DNA from: Uranotaenia lowii
Taxonomy: Eukaryota > Arthropoda > Insecta > Diptera > Culicidae
Length of the DNA: 64,000 nt
Assembly: GCF_029784155.1 (NCBI RefSeq)
Contig: NC_073691.1
Coordinates: 137,342,409 to 137,406,408 of the forward strand
Direction: 5' to 3'
Shown here: piece by piece, positions 32,811 to 45,504 of the stretch
Layout: each line of letters starts with the position of its first letter
Position numbering within the stretch: position 1 is the first letter of the stretch
Notes under the pieces: model-generated
What the model saw: only the letters and a program-made list of their open reading frames with translations
Told to the model about the DNA's origin: nothing
Database searches by the model: none
Position numbers and translations under genes: made by a program

Positions 32811-33776
32811 CTAGTTGTACCCGGCATTGAAGTAAACTGTCTGCTTTTCCTCCTGCTCCTGGGCATGTTGCTTAGCCAGATACATAACGGCTGCCGCGAG
32901 TGCCGCATGATTGACCACACTGGTCCAGAAGGTGGCAAACTTGATGACCGGCATCATCATGGGCAGCACTGAGGCCAGCAGGACAGATGGTAACAAGACT
33001 GCCGGGACTCCCAGGCGGATTAGATGACGGTAGATTTTCTTCGTTCCTCGGTGAGATTTATCTTTCTTTTCATCTCGGTCCCTGTCTTTGGACTTTCGAC
33101 CTTCGATGTCGGTACTAGACATATCGTTATTATCGGACGCGACTTGCTTTTTGATGGAAAACTCCAGCTTGTTTCCTTCACTGGGCGAGAGCTGGACACC
33201 GAAACCCGGAAGAAACTTAAAATCCACGTGTCGGTTGTTGAACAGCAGAACTAAACCATGATTGATGCGTCGATCGACTTCGCTAGAGTTGAGGGAAAAC
33301 AGATGATCTTCAAATAGTTTATCGTCTGGTCGTCTATAAGACGGTAGTAAAATTTGTTTAACGTCTTGAGTCAGATTGCCTGAGGTATCGAAAATGTAAT
33401 CCCGAGATTCCATGTTTTGCAACAGGTATAACTTGCTACATTGCAGTATCGAAACCTTGGTCATGCAACTTAATATTCGCAGGGGAAGCGACTTTTGATA
33501 GCTGGAATAGTTAAGCGATGCAGTTTGCTGATCGGTGGATATTGGTGGGCTAATGGTGGTCACTTCATCCTCTGATTCATTCGGGACTAGAGTGGTTGAC
33601 TCAAGCTGCTTCTTGAAGCTTTGGTGATGATGATCGTGACCTCGATCCCGACTGTTGTGGTGGAACAAAAACCGGCTACTCGAGGAGCTGATTTTGCTGT
33701 GAAACGTTTTATGATGCTCACATAAAGATGGCGCTACTGCGAGCAAGAAGGAAAGCACTAAGCTGTAGGCTTTCAT
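32811..33776 (-). CDS. Osiris-type (DUF1676) secreted protein
   Basis: A single 321-codon exon. Residues 1-19 (MKAYSLVLSFLLAVAPSLC) are a signal peptide. A low-complexity Ser/His region follows (about 25-50), then an acidic linker, then the two-cysteine segment ILSCMTKVSILQCSKLYLLQ (near 103-122) typical of Osiris proteins. Residues 150-195 hold a region of DUF1676 type ending PGFGVQLSP. A charged stretch (RKSKDRDRDEKKDKSHRGTK) precedes the long hydrophobic segment LGVPAVLLPSVLLASVLPMM. The C-terminus YFNAGYN echoes the family's Tyr-rich tail. Osiris proteins are insect-specific, pass through the secretory or endosomal route, and act in cuticle patterning. Upstream, a TATA-like TATAATAAAA lies at 33880-33871 (-). 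I cannot assign an Osiris number. Confidence 0.78.
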   Translation of the reverse strand: MKAYSLVLSFLLAVAPSLCEHHKTFHSKISSSSSRFLFHHNSRDRGHDHHHQSFKKQLESTTLVPNESEDEVTTISPPISTDQQTASLNYSSYQKSLPLRILSCMTKVSILQCSKLYLLQNMESRDYIFDTSGNLTQDVKQILLPSYRRPDDKLFEDHLFSLNSSEVDRRINHGLVLLFNNRHVDFKFLPGFGVQLSPSEGNKLEFSIKKQVASDNNDMSSTDIEGRKSKDRDRDEKKDKSHRGTKKIYRHLIRLGVPAVLLPSVLLASVLPMMMPVIKFATFWTSVVNHAALAAAVMYLAKQHAQEQEEKQTVYFNAGYN

Positions 33777-33870
33777 GATTTATAACTTCACACTCTCGTC
33801 CGGTAGAACTTCACTCCAGGTGAAATGTAAATCCAATATCAACAATAGTCAAGCCACCGCGAGCTCCACG

Positions 33871-33880
33871 TTTTATTATA
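33871..33880 (-). promoter_or_regulatory. TATA-like box of the Osiris-like gene
   Basis: TATAATAAAA on the - strand, about 95 bp before the ATG; transcription would start about 30 bp downstream near 33845. Position and sequence only; no functional evidence. Confidence 0.35.
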
Positions 33881-35945
33881 ATAAATTCAATAAAGACACG
33901 TGCAGCACCAACCCACTTGCACTTGCTTTCATCAGAGCTAATTTAAGACTGACTAACAGCGAGTTAGAGCCACTGGTTGCAGGTTTCAATTTCAACACAC
34001 AGTAACGCAGAGTCTGCAACTAGACGAGCTGATAAAGATGATGGGCTCGTACTTTGGTAAATATCTTTATGGACAGGTGTGCTTTCCTGTGACCAGCTCG
34101 GTCGCACAGCCAATTTGACAGGTATGGAAAAGTGGGAAAGCGCGCGCGATTTTCCATCCCCGGCTGTGCTGTGGTTTGATCTGCTTTTTCCCTCTTCCAA
34201 CAATTTACTTCTGCACTCCAGTTTTCACTCAATCCAAATGTGGATTTGCTGGGGCGGAAGATAATAATGTAGAGAAATGACGCGAGTATGGTTTTGTATT
34301 TAAGTTCAGGTTATGTTCTCGCTTCTGATTGAGGGCTATGAAATAATTACTTTGCGGCCGTTCGCAAAGATTAGCTTGCGGCTGTCGGTAAACAAAACCA
34401 TGAGTGAAATTTAAGATTTTTTTGGTTCCAATACAAATGATGTTTGAAAAAACTATGTAGTTGGATTTTGCTCATAAGTTCTTCTTCTACGTGATATTTA
34501 TAGCAAAAAAAAAAAATTGTCATTAGGCTGTGTGTATTGAAATAATGCATAAAGAATGATTAAAAAAACATTTTTGCTATTCCACTGTTAATGAAGGTAA
34601 GTTATTTCATATTAACCCGCTCAAAATCATGTGCGCAATAACTTATTTTCAATAAGTTTATATTTGCCATTATTAGTACAATAATTCATTGTTAGGTGAC
34701 ATTTAAAATTCATATTCTTATGTTAAATAATTCATGAAGTTTGGTAAAACATATTGAGAATTAATTTTAACGAAAAAATACCTGTATAAAATTATTTGTT
34801 TGTTACGAGAACGAATGCTCCAAAACGCGCCATCTCGAATGGATCAATAAGAACAACACGGTTTTAAGACTGTAACCACAGAGAACAGACGTACAAGCTC
34901 GAACAAAAAATCTTAAAAAAGTGTGTAAAATTTCAAATACTGACATCCAAAAAATACGTTGAAAATTGACTTGAAACAGTGCCATCTATTGCGCCGTTCA
35001 AAAGTTAGCAATCAAATTTTCAAAAGCTCAGTTTTCGAAAAGGCGTAATCGTATATAATCGACATTAATAATTTAACTAATGTCGGTCTTAAATAGACGG
35101 GTTCAATTCATTGCTAAATAAATGCAATAAGAGTTACTTGTGATTATGTAGAATTTCATTTCCTTTATTTTATATGGTTTTACTTTTTCACTTTTTCAAT
35201 GGGAGAAACAAAAAAGAAGTTTTATTTTTAAATTGACGTAACTATTCCGGTTACTTTTCTTCATCCATCATCAGAGGTCTCCCAGAGTAACCCGAAACGC
35301 TACCTTAATTTAAAATAAAAGAAAGTTGTTCAACTCATTGAAAATAGTCAATAAGTAAAACCGTGTAAAAAGCACCGGTGATCATTCCTTTATTTTTTCA
35401 CTACTGAGTCAGACTAACAGTTCATCAATAAGTTTTTGCACTTCTTGAACGTCAAAGGACGAATCGGATATATTCAGTCAGTTAGGAACATTCTTGACGA
35501 TCAGCCTTACCCATCAGAACTGATTCTAGACATCTCAAAGCGCGTTACTTTCAAGTATCACTTTTGCATTCCATTGTCCAAAATTAAGCACAGTTTGAAC
35601 GAAATAGCAATTAACTTTAAATATATTTTTTCATTATGCAAACGAACAAAAGTGTTACAAAAGTTTTACAGTATTTTTTTTGAAACATGCCAAACAGTTC
35701 ATACGACCTGTTCAAAACTGACCAAAATTTTGTTTTTTTTCTCAGTTTGGTTTTGACAGTTCTCTTTGGTGTTTTTGGAGACATCTGGTGGCCCAACCAA
35801 AAAACAAAAATTGGTTCAAAACGATCGTTGGAAATTTTACACAAGTTTCATGGGCTAGCTTGTATGTCTGTTCGCTGTGCTTTAACTTCATTGATAGGAA
35901 AGTTACCAGTCATGATAGTTTAAACAAGATTGAAAATTGAATTCA
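33881..35945. other. Intergenic AT-rich sequence
   Basis: No protein or RNA gene I can support. The + frame 35436-35756 has no recognisable domain. 35355-35375 carries a 'aaaaccgtgtaaaaagcacc' scrap resembling the CAGTAAG-family subterminal repeats. Confidence 0.3.
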
Positions 35946-38150
35946 ATTCAACGCTATCAGCAATCATCTCGGACGGATACTGGATCTTGTTTTTGGCTCA
36001 AGTGAGGAACTAATTGTAACTAGAAATGCTCCCGATGTGCTCGTACCGATAGACATACATCACCCACCCATCGTCTTCGATTTACCTGCTGCTATGTCTA
36101 CCAATTACGGTTCTCGAAACACCTCCGAACCTAGGCATAGGCCTTTAAATTTCCGGAAAACGGACTTTTCGTTGCTCTTTCAATACTTGAACAGTATTGA
36201 CTGGGATGCAGTTTTCGGAGACTCATCAGTTGATGCTATGACACAATCGTTCTGCAACTTGATCTGTACCTGGTTGAATTCGCACGTTCCCAGATTTAAA
36301 GCGCCTATGACACCCGCTTGGAGCACGCCCACCTTGCGGCAACTACGACGGGAAAAAAATGCTTGTCTTCGCAGACTGAGAAAAAATCGAACAGAGGATT
36401 TTCAACAACAGTTCAAAGCAGCAAGCGGCGCTTACCGTAGACTAAACGCATCGTTGTATAAGCTTCACGTCCTACGCTTACAATCTAGTTTACGCAGTAA
36501 CCCGCGAAGTTTTTGGACCTTCGTAAACGCAAAACGTAAAACGAGCTGTTTACCTACTTCCGTTTTCTACAATGATGCTGTCGGTAACTCCCCAGATACC
36601 TGTTGCAACTTATTTGCAGAGCATTTCAAGTCAGTTTTTTTGAACACCGTCTCATCCGAAAGAGAGTGCAGTGAAGCCATCAATCATGTACCTGTCGATG
36701 TTTTTGACTTGAATAATGGAAAAATTCGTTTATGTTTCCGGTGTACATAAATGGCGATCGTCGAGACGTTAAGCAATATCGTGGTATCACCAGTTTGTCT
36801 GCAGGGTCTAAGCTCTTTGAAATAATTGTTGGTCAAGCCCTTTTACGCGCTTCATCGCAGTACATCGCACCTGAACACTTGGTTTCATGCCTGGTAGATC
36901 GGTGAGTACTAACCTCATAGAATACACGTCGTTTTGCCTCAATCAGTTGGAAAATAAAAAACAAGTCGATGCGGTGTATACAGATATCAAAGCCGCTTTT
37001 GACGCGATTGACCATAAGATTTTGCTCGCTAAGCTTGCCAAGCTTGGCATTCATGACAACATGATTGCTTGGCTGAAATCCTTTCTTACCGAGCGCTGCA
37101 TAAGGATCAAGTACGGCACTAGCATTTCATATCCTTTTACCAATCGATCTGGCGTCCCTCAAGGGAGTAATTTGGGGCCATTATTATTTGCGCTATTTTT
37201 TAACGATTTGATTACAAGCCTAGAAGACGGAACGAAAATTGGTTACGCTGATGACCTTAAAATATTTCTGCCAGTGGAATGTACTGCTGATTGCATTCGC
37301 CTCCAATCTCTGCTGAACCAGTTTGATGAATGGTGTAGACTGAACAAACTAACAGTCAGTGTTTCAAAATGCTCTGTGATAACTTTTCACCGGAATAAGA
37401 CACCGATCCCTTATGACTATAGTATCGGCAGCCAGTTTTTGAAAAGGGTCTTTGAAGTGGATGATCTTGGCGTGATCCTTGATGCGCAGCTCACTTTCAA
37501 CAGTCAACGCTCTTCAGTTATCAACAAAGCGAATCGTCAGCTCGGCTTCATCACCAAAGTGTCACGTGAGTTCAAAGATCCTTTGTGCTTAAAATCACTG
37601 TACTGCGCCCTCGTCAGATCTATAACTGAGCATGCTGCTGTAGTTTGGGCTCCGTATCAACTAAGTTGGATCTTGAGGATTGAACGTGTACAGAAGCGGT
37701 TTGTCAGATTCGCCTTGCGACACCTGCCTTGGCGTCATCCCGAAGATCTTCCAGCATATTCAGATCGGTGTCAGCTTTTGGGTCTCGAAACCCTCGAATG
37801 TCGCCGAAAGACTTCTTTCGTTGTTAAGATTATGAATGGAGAAGTTCAATCGCCAAATCTTCTAAGGATGATAAACCTCAGTGCCCCATCGAGAACTCTG
37901 CGATTTAATTCGTTGCTGTCACATCAAATCCACCGAACATCGTATGGCTACAATGAACCACTCAGTGCAATGATGCGTATGTTTCAGGATGCTGAGCACC
38001 TGCATCAGTTCGAAGAATCATCCAGCCGATTTATTCGTCGAATTCGTCAGTCCAAATTGTTTTACTAATTTGATTGTAACTAAACCTTTTCATTTAAACA
38101 TTTATGTTCGATGAATTCAATTATAATAAATAAATAAATAAATAACTATA
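35946..38150 (+). pseudogene. LINE ORF2 (jockey/CR1 group), frameshifted
   Basis: Begins inside the endonuclease C-terminus (NHLGRILDLVFGSSEELIVT), continues through a linker to about 36735, shifts frame (FPVYINGDRRDVKQYRGITS), shifts again near 36885, and then runs open to 38068. RT motifs: TDIKAAFDAID, SGVPQGSNLGPLLF, GYADDLKIF and GVILDAQLTF; the thumb and C-terminal helix end LFY. The tail is (AAAT)n at 38127-38150. The 5' truncation removes the catalytic endonuclease core. The YADD box is intact; at least two frameshifts inactivate the copy. Confidence 0.85.
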
Positions 38151-39054
38151 TTAATAAAACCAATATCCCTCACTCTTCAAAAAACAAGGCGACATATCAA
38201 GCACGCCATCATGTGGAGAAAGTCCTAACTACCATGTTTAAACATCAACGATCTGAACTACTTTTGGTGAATTTCTGACATGTAGGTGGCGCTGTTGCCA
38301 CTTGGTGGTGGTGATTGTGGTACGTGGTGGTACTATCAGTGACTTTAGTAGGAACTTTCGTCAGTAGGTGGTGCTGAAATGCGTGTCCTTGATGAGATGT
38401 ATAGAGAAGGCTGACAGTGGGGTATATTTGTTTTAATATATTTGATAAAATGGTTTCTTTAGTGCAAGAGAATTTTTGTGAGTAATCAACTAAAATTCTG
38501 TAAGAACCTCCGTTTTTTCGAAAAACCTGCGATTTTCCACAAAGTACTTTATTATTTGAACTCGGGCTTCACGACTTGTGATTAAGCAATTAAAATATCA
38601 CAACTTAATTCTTTTTAATCTTAATTACAAATGTAGTGAATTTTTTACTTAAAAATATAAATGTTTCGAGAAAATTGCGTTTAAAGTTTGATAGCTCCTT
38701 TAGCACCCAGCAAAAATATTATTTGGTTTTCTTAATGTCTCGAACACAATTCATGCATCGGTCGAGTGAGTATTAATGTAGGTCTTCGAACGTAATTTTT
38801 CACCCATCAGATAATTCGATTTGTTAAAATTTGGCGCATACGCCCTTTTGAAAAATCGGTACCGATTTGTATTCATTAAGTGTTTTTATTTATCAATGCT
38901 TTTGCGAACAGCCGATTATGTCAAATGTGAGGTGAAAAATCATCATTTATGATGTGAAATCGAATGTAATAAATTGAATGGTTAGGCATTTCGCTACAGG
39001 AAATAAACATACAAATAAATAAAAATATACAATTATAGTCGCAGTCCTGGCTGG
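38151..39054. other. Non-coding sequence between two LINEs
   Basis: Short 'ggtggtggtgattgtgg.acgtggtgg' G-rich stretch at 38285-38345; otherwise nothing recognised. Confidence 0.3.
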
Positions 39055-41360
39055 TAAATGGTGGATAATGTGCAACACGAGACCCCATAGTGGTCATATC
39101 ACATCTTATTCACAACTCCTATCTCTACCTTCCCGCGGTGCCGGCAGGGATGCAAGTAACCTAAGCGGAGATCGGGTACCCAACCCCGGTAGATGCTTTG
39201 GTCGCATGCAGACTGAGAAGGTTGCCGCACGCGTCTGTTCCCCAGGTCAGGAGCGGCTCAAACAGCGTCTGTCTTGCAGCGAGCGGCTGAGTTTATGAAA
39301 TGCGGCTCCCGCCAGCTAAGTCCAAGATGGCTGCCCCATCGCGGGATAGGGACTTACATACAACTTACTGCTCCCGATTCATAAAATTGTCCGGAATCCG
39401 AAAGAAATGGCCGACCTGGATCTTTGGCGACGCCTTTATCATGAAAACACGGACACGAATAAGAACTTGGAACGTTTTAACCCTTACCCAACAAGGCAAG
39501 CTGGCTCAACTAGCTAGAGAAACTAGCAGCCTCAAGCTTGAAATTCTGGGACTGAGCGAAGTCCGTTGGCCTAACATTGGAGAACACAAGACACAGTCCG
39601 GGCCAGACATTGCATCTGACCATCACCTCGTCCTTGGCGAGGTACGATTGAGAGTTGCGCGTGTCCAACGGCGCGAGAAGAAAGTCGGGTGTCGATACGA
39701 TGTCCGCCGGTTGGAGAATCCAGAAGTGAAAAGGGCATACGTTGAACAGCTAGAATCCCGAGCCTCGGAATTTCGACAGACGGAACAGTCGAAGAACAGG
39801 CATGTACCGAGTCAGCCAAAGCAGCCGTCCGCTTACGTTATGCGGGAAAGGCAGTTGAACGAACTTGTAGATGAGCCTGGACAAACTCCCTAGCCGAAGA
39901 AGGAGAAAGAGCCGCCGCTAATGGAGATATCCGATTACTTTATGACATTTCTCGCCTCCTCAGTGGTGCAAGGGCTAATGCAAGAATGCCGCTAAAAGAC
40001 CGAGCAGGTCAGTTATTGGCCGATCGAACTGATCAGCTCAAACGATGGACTGAGTACTTCGAACAATTCTTCCGAGTCACGAATAGCGATGGCCAACAGA
40101 ACCCGCAGCTCGGAGCGCCAACAGTAAGTCGCATTAATGGCGTCAACTCGGAAGCGCCCCCGCTGGCTGAAATAGAAGCGGAAATCAGAAACATGAAATC
40201 ATCAAACATCAAAAACATGGGAACGATTGCATTCCTGCTGAAATGCTAAAAGTCGACCCTGCCCTGTCAGCACAAATGTTGCACCGTCTTTTCTCTGACA
40301 TCTGGGATACTGCAACATTCCCGGCCGACTGGATGCAAGGTATCCTCGTAAAGGTCCCGAAGAAAGGAGACCTGACAGAGTGCAGTAACTGGCGAGGCAT
40401 AACGTTGATCTGTACAACCCTCAAAGTACTCTGCAAAGTGATCCTGAGCAGGATCCAGGAGAAAATCGACGCTACACTCGGACGGCAACAAGCTGGATTC
40501 CGATCCGGACGATCATGTGTGGACCACATCACAACGCTACGAATCATACTGGAACAATTCAACGAATTCCAGGACTCTCTTCTGCTGGTGTTCGTTGATT
40601 TCGAAAAAGTATTCGACTGACTTAACAACGAAAACAACTGGGCGGTTCTAAGGCGAAGAGGAGTACCAGAGAAACTTGTCCATCTCATCGAAGCACAATA
40701 CGAGGCATTTTCGTGCAAGGACGACGGTGTCTTGTCCGAACCAATCCCGGTAACTGCAGGAGTGAGACAAGGATGTTTCTTATCACCTCTACTTTTTTTA
40801 AGCGTAATGCATGAGATTCTGACTGGATCGATCGACTGTGCACCGAACAGAGGATTTCCGTAGAATCCTTCAACAATGGAGCAACTGAACGACCTTGACC
40901 TGGCTGACGATATTGTTTTGCTCGCCCAAACACAACCGGATATGCCGAGCAAACTCGACGACCTCACCGAAAGTTCCAAGGCAGTAGGTCTCAAAGTCGA
41001 TGTCGGAAAGACTAAGTCGCTAAGTCGACTAAGTCGAATCTTCAACTCAAACGTCAAATCCGTATTGCTGTACGGGTGTGTAACTGCAAGTATTAGTAAA
41101 CCGCCGCCTGCGGAATATCATCCGCGCTTGGTGGCCTGGCAACTGGATCCCGAATGAGAAACTACATCGCCGGTGTCGTCAAAGGGCGCAAGAAATCGAG
41201 ATTCGGGGACGTAAGTGGAGATGGATTGGGCACACGCTGCGAAAAGATGAAAACGAGATTTGCAGAAAGGCGCTAGATTGGAATCCAGAAGGACATCGAC
41301 GAAGATGCATACCCAGAAACTCGTGGCGGCGAAGCCTAACCACTGAAATCCGAACTGTCG
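39055..41360 (+). pseudogene. RTE-like LINE with internal deletion
   Basis: The 5' end has a GC-rich leader and the start of an apurinic endonuclease (RTWNVLTLTQQGKLAQL, LEILGLSEVRWPNIGEH). Most of the endonuclease core is missing: the frame jumps to SDHHLVLGEVRLRV (near 39610). RT segments follow in shifted frames: NWRGITLICTTLKVLCKVIL, QAGFRSGRSCVDHITTLRII, VDFEKVFD (then TGA), VTAGVRQGCFLSPLLF and DLADDIVLLAQ. The C-terminus has the family's WRWIGHTLRK and RNSWRRSL. These motifs are typical of the RTE group, known in mosquitoes as JAM-type. Several stops and shifts; inactive. Confidence 0.8.
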
Positions 41361-41720
41361 ATGGATTGTTTTGGAAATTTACGCACGGGGGTTTTAAAGA
41401 AAGGAAAATCGATAACTGGTTTCAAATTCTGTGGAAGAGGTCTGATAAAAAGTGATCGTCTATTTTGACAGTTCACAAAAATAAGTTCGTTCTGTTGTGG
41501 TATGAGCCTACTTGGTTGAATGATTCAACTGAATCAAAGCAATCGAAAGATTCCTTTTAATTCAACCACGGTACCGTGGTTGAATTAAAATGAATCTTTC
41601 GATTGCTTTGAAAAAGTTCGTGCCATATTGTCATGAAACGGATCTAGACAAAAGTTCTAACACGGGGCTTTTCTGGGACAGTTAATTTATCCTTAATTTC
41701 AAATTCTGGAATGTTTTGAC
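41361..41720 (+). repeat. Helitron-associated repeat units with an inserted palindrome
   Basis: Units of the same type as 1-655 ('ggaaatttacgcacgggg', 'ggcaaaatcgataactg'). A near-perfect 76-bp palindrome (41535-41610) interrupts them. Confidence 0.45.
41535..41610. repeat. 76-bp near-perfect palindrome
   Basis: Arms 41535-41572 and 41573-41610 match at 37 of 38 positions with no spacer; the centre is GGTACC. It would extrude as a cruciform with no loop. It contains 'ttcaaccacggt' mirrored. No gene nearby. Confidence 0.9.
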
Positions 41721-42089
41721 AGTACATTGTTTCGTAACGTTTCCTCTATCAGTGCTGGAAATTTCATTACGATTGTTACGTTACGTTACGATCATTACGT
41801 TTTGTTTCAAAAAAGTTACACGTTATTAAAGCCGCCAGACGAAAATTAATTTCGAACACCCATGTCAAAAACACGACGTGGCGAGGTTAAAAAATCGCGA
41901 AATCGTTAAAAATGGTCAAATCGATCGTGTGCAGCTCTCTGAAAAATAAACGCAATCTTTTTGATCATAATTGAGAGAAGTGAACTTATGTTCATTTAGA
42001 ATTAACTAAGTTCACTTCAGTTAGGGTATATTAAGGGAAATTTTTGAACAATAAAGAGAATTGTAAGAAACAAAGTCGTGTCGTGTTAT

Positions 42090-42930
42090 TCGGATGACCG
42101 AAGTACGAAGGATGCATCCTCATGGATGACGAAACCTACACAGTAAAAGAAAATTACCGAGTTCGGTAATTTTTTTTACTGAAATTCTAACATGTGTAAA
42201 TCGTTAAACTGTTTGATAATTTTTTCGGTAAAAAATAAACGATCATCGGTAAATCGATTCTTCATTTACCGATGTTCGTTTATTTTTTACTGAAAAAATT
42301 ACCGAACAGTTTAACGATTAACACATGTTAGGATTTCGGTAAAAAAATTACCGGACTCGGTAATTTTCGTTTACTGTGTAAGTGAAAATGGGTTTTGGAG
42401 CGCTTCCAGACCAAAAATTTTATAAAGCCACTGGTTGGGGTGTTGTCCCTGGCAAGTTCAAATTAGTTTTTGCCAATAAGTTTGCAAGAAAGTTTTTGAT
42501 CTGGCTAGGTATTTACAGCTGCGGACGAAAATTCCCGTTTTTTATGACAAACAAGATCATGAACTCCAAAATGTACAAGGAGGAGTTCCTGAGAAAACAT
42601 ATTCTTCCGTACATCAGATCTCACAAAGGACCAGTAAAGTTTTGGCCAGATTTCGAAAGCTGCCACCACAGCAAAGAGGTACTACAGTGGTATCGAGACA
42701 ACAGGGTGGATTAGGTCAAAAAGGACATCAACCCACCCAACTGTTCTCAATTCCGTCTTATCGAAAAATATTGGGCCATTGTTAAGTAAAAAATGAAAAA
42801 GAATGGTAGGATGACTTGGGATGCAACAGAGATGAAAAGATGATGGAACAAAATGGACGCTGAGGTCAGCGTACAGGGTGTCCAAACAGGGTGTATTCGC
42901 CGCAGGGATGCCAGGTGTTTTTTTTTTCTA
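42090..42930 (+). pseudogene. DD37E-like transposase relic, split by a MITE
   Basis: Before the MITE the frame encodes SWMDDET-like sequence (CATCC TCATGGATGACGAAACC), the first catalytic Asp region; after it, KMGFGALPDQKFYKATGWGV, FWPDF-type 'KFWPDFESCHHSKEVLQWYR' with the second Asp, and, after a stop, INPPNCSQFRLIEKYWAIVK with the Glu. N-terminal helix-turn-helix is absent. The 42885-42900 'acagggtgtccaaacagggtg' may be part of a terminal repeat. Confidence 0.7.
42139..42378. mobile_element. 240-bp palindromic MITE with TA duplication
   Basis: TA at 42137-42138 and 42379-42380. Ends CACAGTAAAAGAAAATTACC and, inverted, CACAGTAAACGAAAATTACC. Nearly the whole element is a palindrome, with repeated 'ttaccga.t.cggtaa' boxes. 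It lies in the transposase codon region for DDETY; removing it and one TA rejoins the transposase sequence, though the junction now reads TAA. Tc1/mariner-type MITE by its TA duplication. Confidence 0.85.
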
Positions 42931-45504
42931 AAAATCAGGACAGCATAAAAATAATCTGGATTTTTCATCACAAATTCTTGCAGTTTATATGAAAAAAAAA
43001 AAACATTTAAATATCATCTGAACCGAACATTCTCATCGATCAAACTATTTTTTTTACAGATTTTTTCGATATCCTGATAATTTAACTCTAAACTCAATCA
43101 CCATCATTTATTTGAAAATCATAACAATTCAGTAGGTACTTTTTATAACCAATTTTTCAAAAATCAGGGCGAATCAGGACAATTTCAAAAATTGGTTTGA
43201 AAATTAATTAGCAGAAAAGTTCAAGATTTCATCAAAAGTATATAGGATTTTTGTTTTGTTATTTTTCCTTCAAAGTATGATAAAAGACCTACGTTTTGAG
43301 TTCCAAAATATTTTAATTACATTACATAGCTTCAAGATAGACCCGTTTTAATACGTCCAGATCTAAGATGAACTATGCTTTATAATTTGTTTTTCGGATT
43401 AATGATTCTGTATTCTGATTATTACCAGTTTACAGTATTCAAAACATCAGTGCATTCTTATGGCCCATCATTTGCATGTTTCTCGTACAGGATTTCTTGC
43501 ATTAATAATGTGCTCGTAAATTAAGGTTTATTACCATAATAAATACTTCGCAGCAAGCACACAATGGGGAGGGGAAAAAATTATGCTACCCATCAATCGA
43601 ACCGCAGCAGTTGCACTTTCTATCGATGATTGTTTGTTTGGTTTCGAATGACTAGGCACAATCGGTAATTTTATTTTCGTTTTAATCGATGATGTCAACT
43701 GGTTGCACTTTTTCCTGCTGCAGTTTCGCACATCGTTCATGAAATCGATAGTGATCGTTAAAATAATTGAAGCCCAGGATACCTCTCGCTCGTTACCCCA
43801 ACCTTTCGAATGCAGAAATGTTGGAAAGTGAAACTTCAGAGAGAGCAAGGATCCTGTTAGGAAACCGGCTCGGAAAAATCTCGTTAAGCCAGCAACTTTT
43901 TCGCTATGGAGAGTGAAAACTGCCTTGAATTGATTTTTCCACTCGTCCCCCAGCACCCCTCTCGTTTGAGCAGAGTGAGTACAATTTCACCCAGTGATCC
44001 AGATTTCCGTCCCCTGCTAGTGGATTTTACCTTACCCGTATCTGATCTTCCCACAGTTGAGTTAATACTCAATGAACCGGTTAAGAGTTCAATCTTCAGC
44101 ACTCTGAGCTGTTGTGTTGCAGATGGAATCATCTGGCAATGCGTACTATTTACGTTTGTGTGTATATGCACGTTGTTACTAGTTTTTCAAGTTATTCTTC
44201 CCCATGGTCATGGTCAATCTTCAATCAACGGCGCTTTCGATAATTGGGAGAAAATGTTTTGCTGCCTCTGGCAAATCAGCTAGCTACGCTTACTGGATTC
44301 TACGACACTCAAAATAAAAAATAAAATAATGTTATTTTCGAATATGATGAACATAATTAAACTAGAAAACTGATTTTATCCTATCTAATGTAATATTAAC
44401 ATGCATATCGTCTTTTCTTGAAAGGTTCAAGATCTAGTGTACCGTCAACTGGAACACCATGCAACACTTTTCAACTTCAATGGCTTCTAAAAACTAAATA
44501 TCCACAGATAATCATACCTTTTGTACATCAAAAGTTTTAAGGTTGATGGTACATCAAATTGACGTAGTCAGAAAAATTATTGGTTTCACCAGGTTTAAAA
44601 TTTGCAAATAGAGCGATTTTCTCCCTTATAAGATAAAGGGGTAAGTGGCAACAAACTTTGTTTTTAATTTTAAATTAATATTTATCGGTGAATGTTATGT
44701 TCTCATACTGAGAAAATTTGAAGATTTGAAAATTATAAATGTATAGAAAATAATTAGAAGAAAATTACAGATGTTTAAAATGAGCGTTTTCAATGAAAAA
44801 TCAAATGAAAACGTTAGAAAATATATAATTTTTGATGTATTTGTGATTTCTTAACGCATGAAGCACCAATTGCAGAAATTTTTGGTTTTGTTCGAATAAA
44901 ATTTTACAATTTTTCAGTCAAAATGTTTCTAAAGAAAAAGCGTAAGGGTGCTGCACATATTTGGGGGTAAAAATACATACCCCGTTCGTTTTTGGCAACA
45001 TTCAATTTGGCAACATCAGATTTTGGCTCATAAATATGCCAAAATCGAACGGTTTCATAGTTTAATACTGTTTAATAGTCTTTTTAGAACTTTTTTTGAA
45101 ATTTCAGAGCATAAAAATTGAATTTTTTTTACTTTATTTCATCCTTAAGGAACTTAAGGTTTCGAATAAACTGGTTCATCCTGTTCGGTTCAGAGATCAA
45201 TAATTCAAGACACAACACTAGAAACCTGATTTATATGACTAAGATTAATTCTTCTTGATTTATTTATTGTATTTCATATACTTTACTGTTAATCTGATGC
45301 TTGAACTTCAAATCTGGATCTCAAAACCTGTTGTTGAATTTCGGTTATCGAAAGAATACTTTCACCGTGATTCAAGATTTTGGTCTGTTCATCAAAAGAA
45401 TTCAACATTTCAATAGAATTAGAATGTACCAATCTTTATTTTTTAAATATGCATTACACTTATTCCAGTAATAAATATGGACTTTTTAAACTGAACTCTA
45501 TTCA
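42931..45504. other. Long stretch without a supported gene
   Basis: Contains a CT-rich, GC-higher segment at 43780-44200 ('ctctctgaagtttcac') that could be a promoter or non-coding exon, with a donor-like GTGAGTAC at 43976. No frame there has a recognisable domain. 45010-45060 is a solo end of the DD37E-like element (gttcgtttttggcaacattc). Confidence 0.35.

Noticed and set aside
43906..44283. 125-codon frame on the + strand with a hydrophobic segment
   Set aside because: No homology I recognise, no splice support, and an equally long frame on the other strand; left as possible non-coding exon or promoter.
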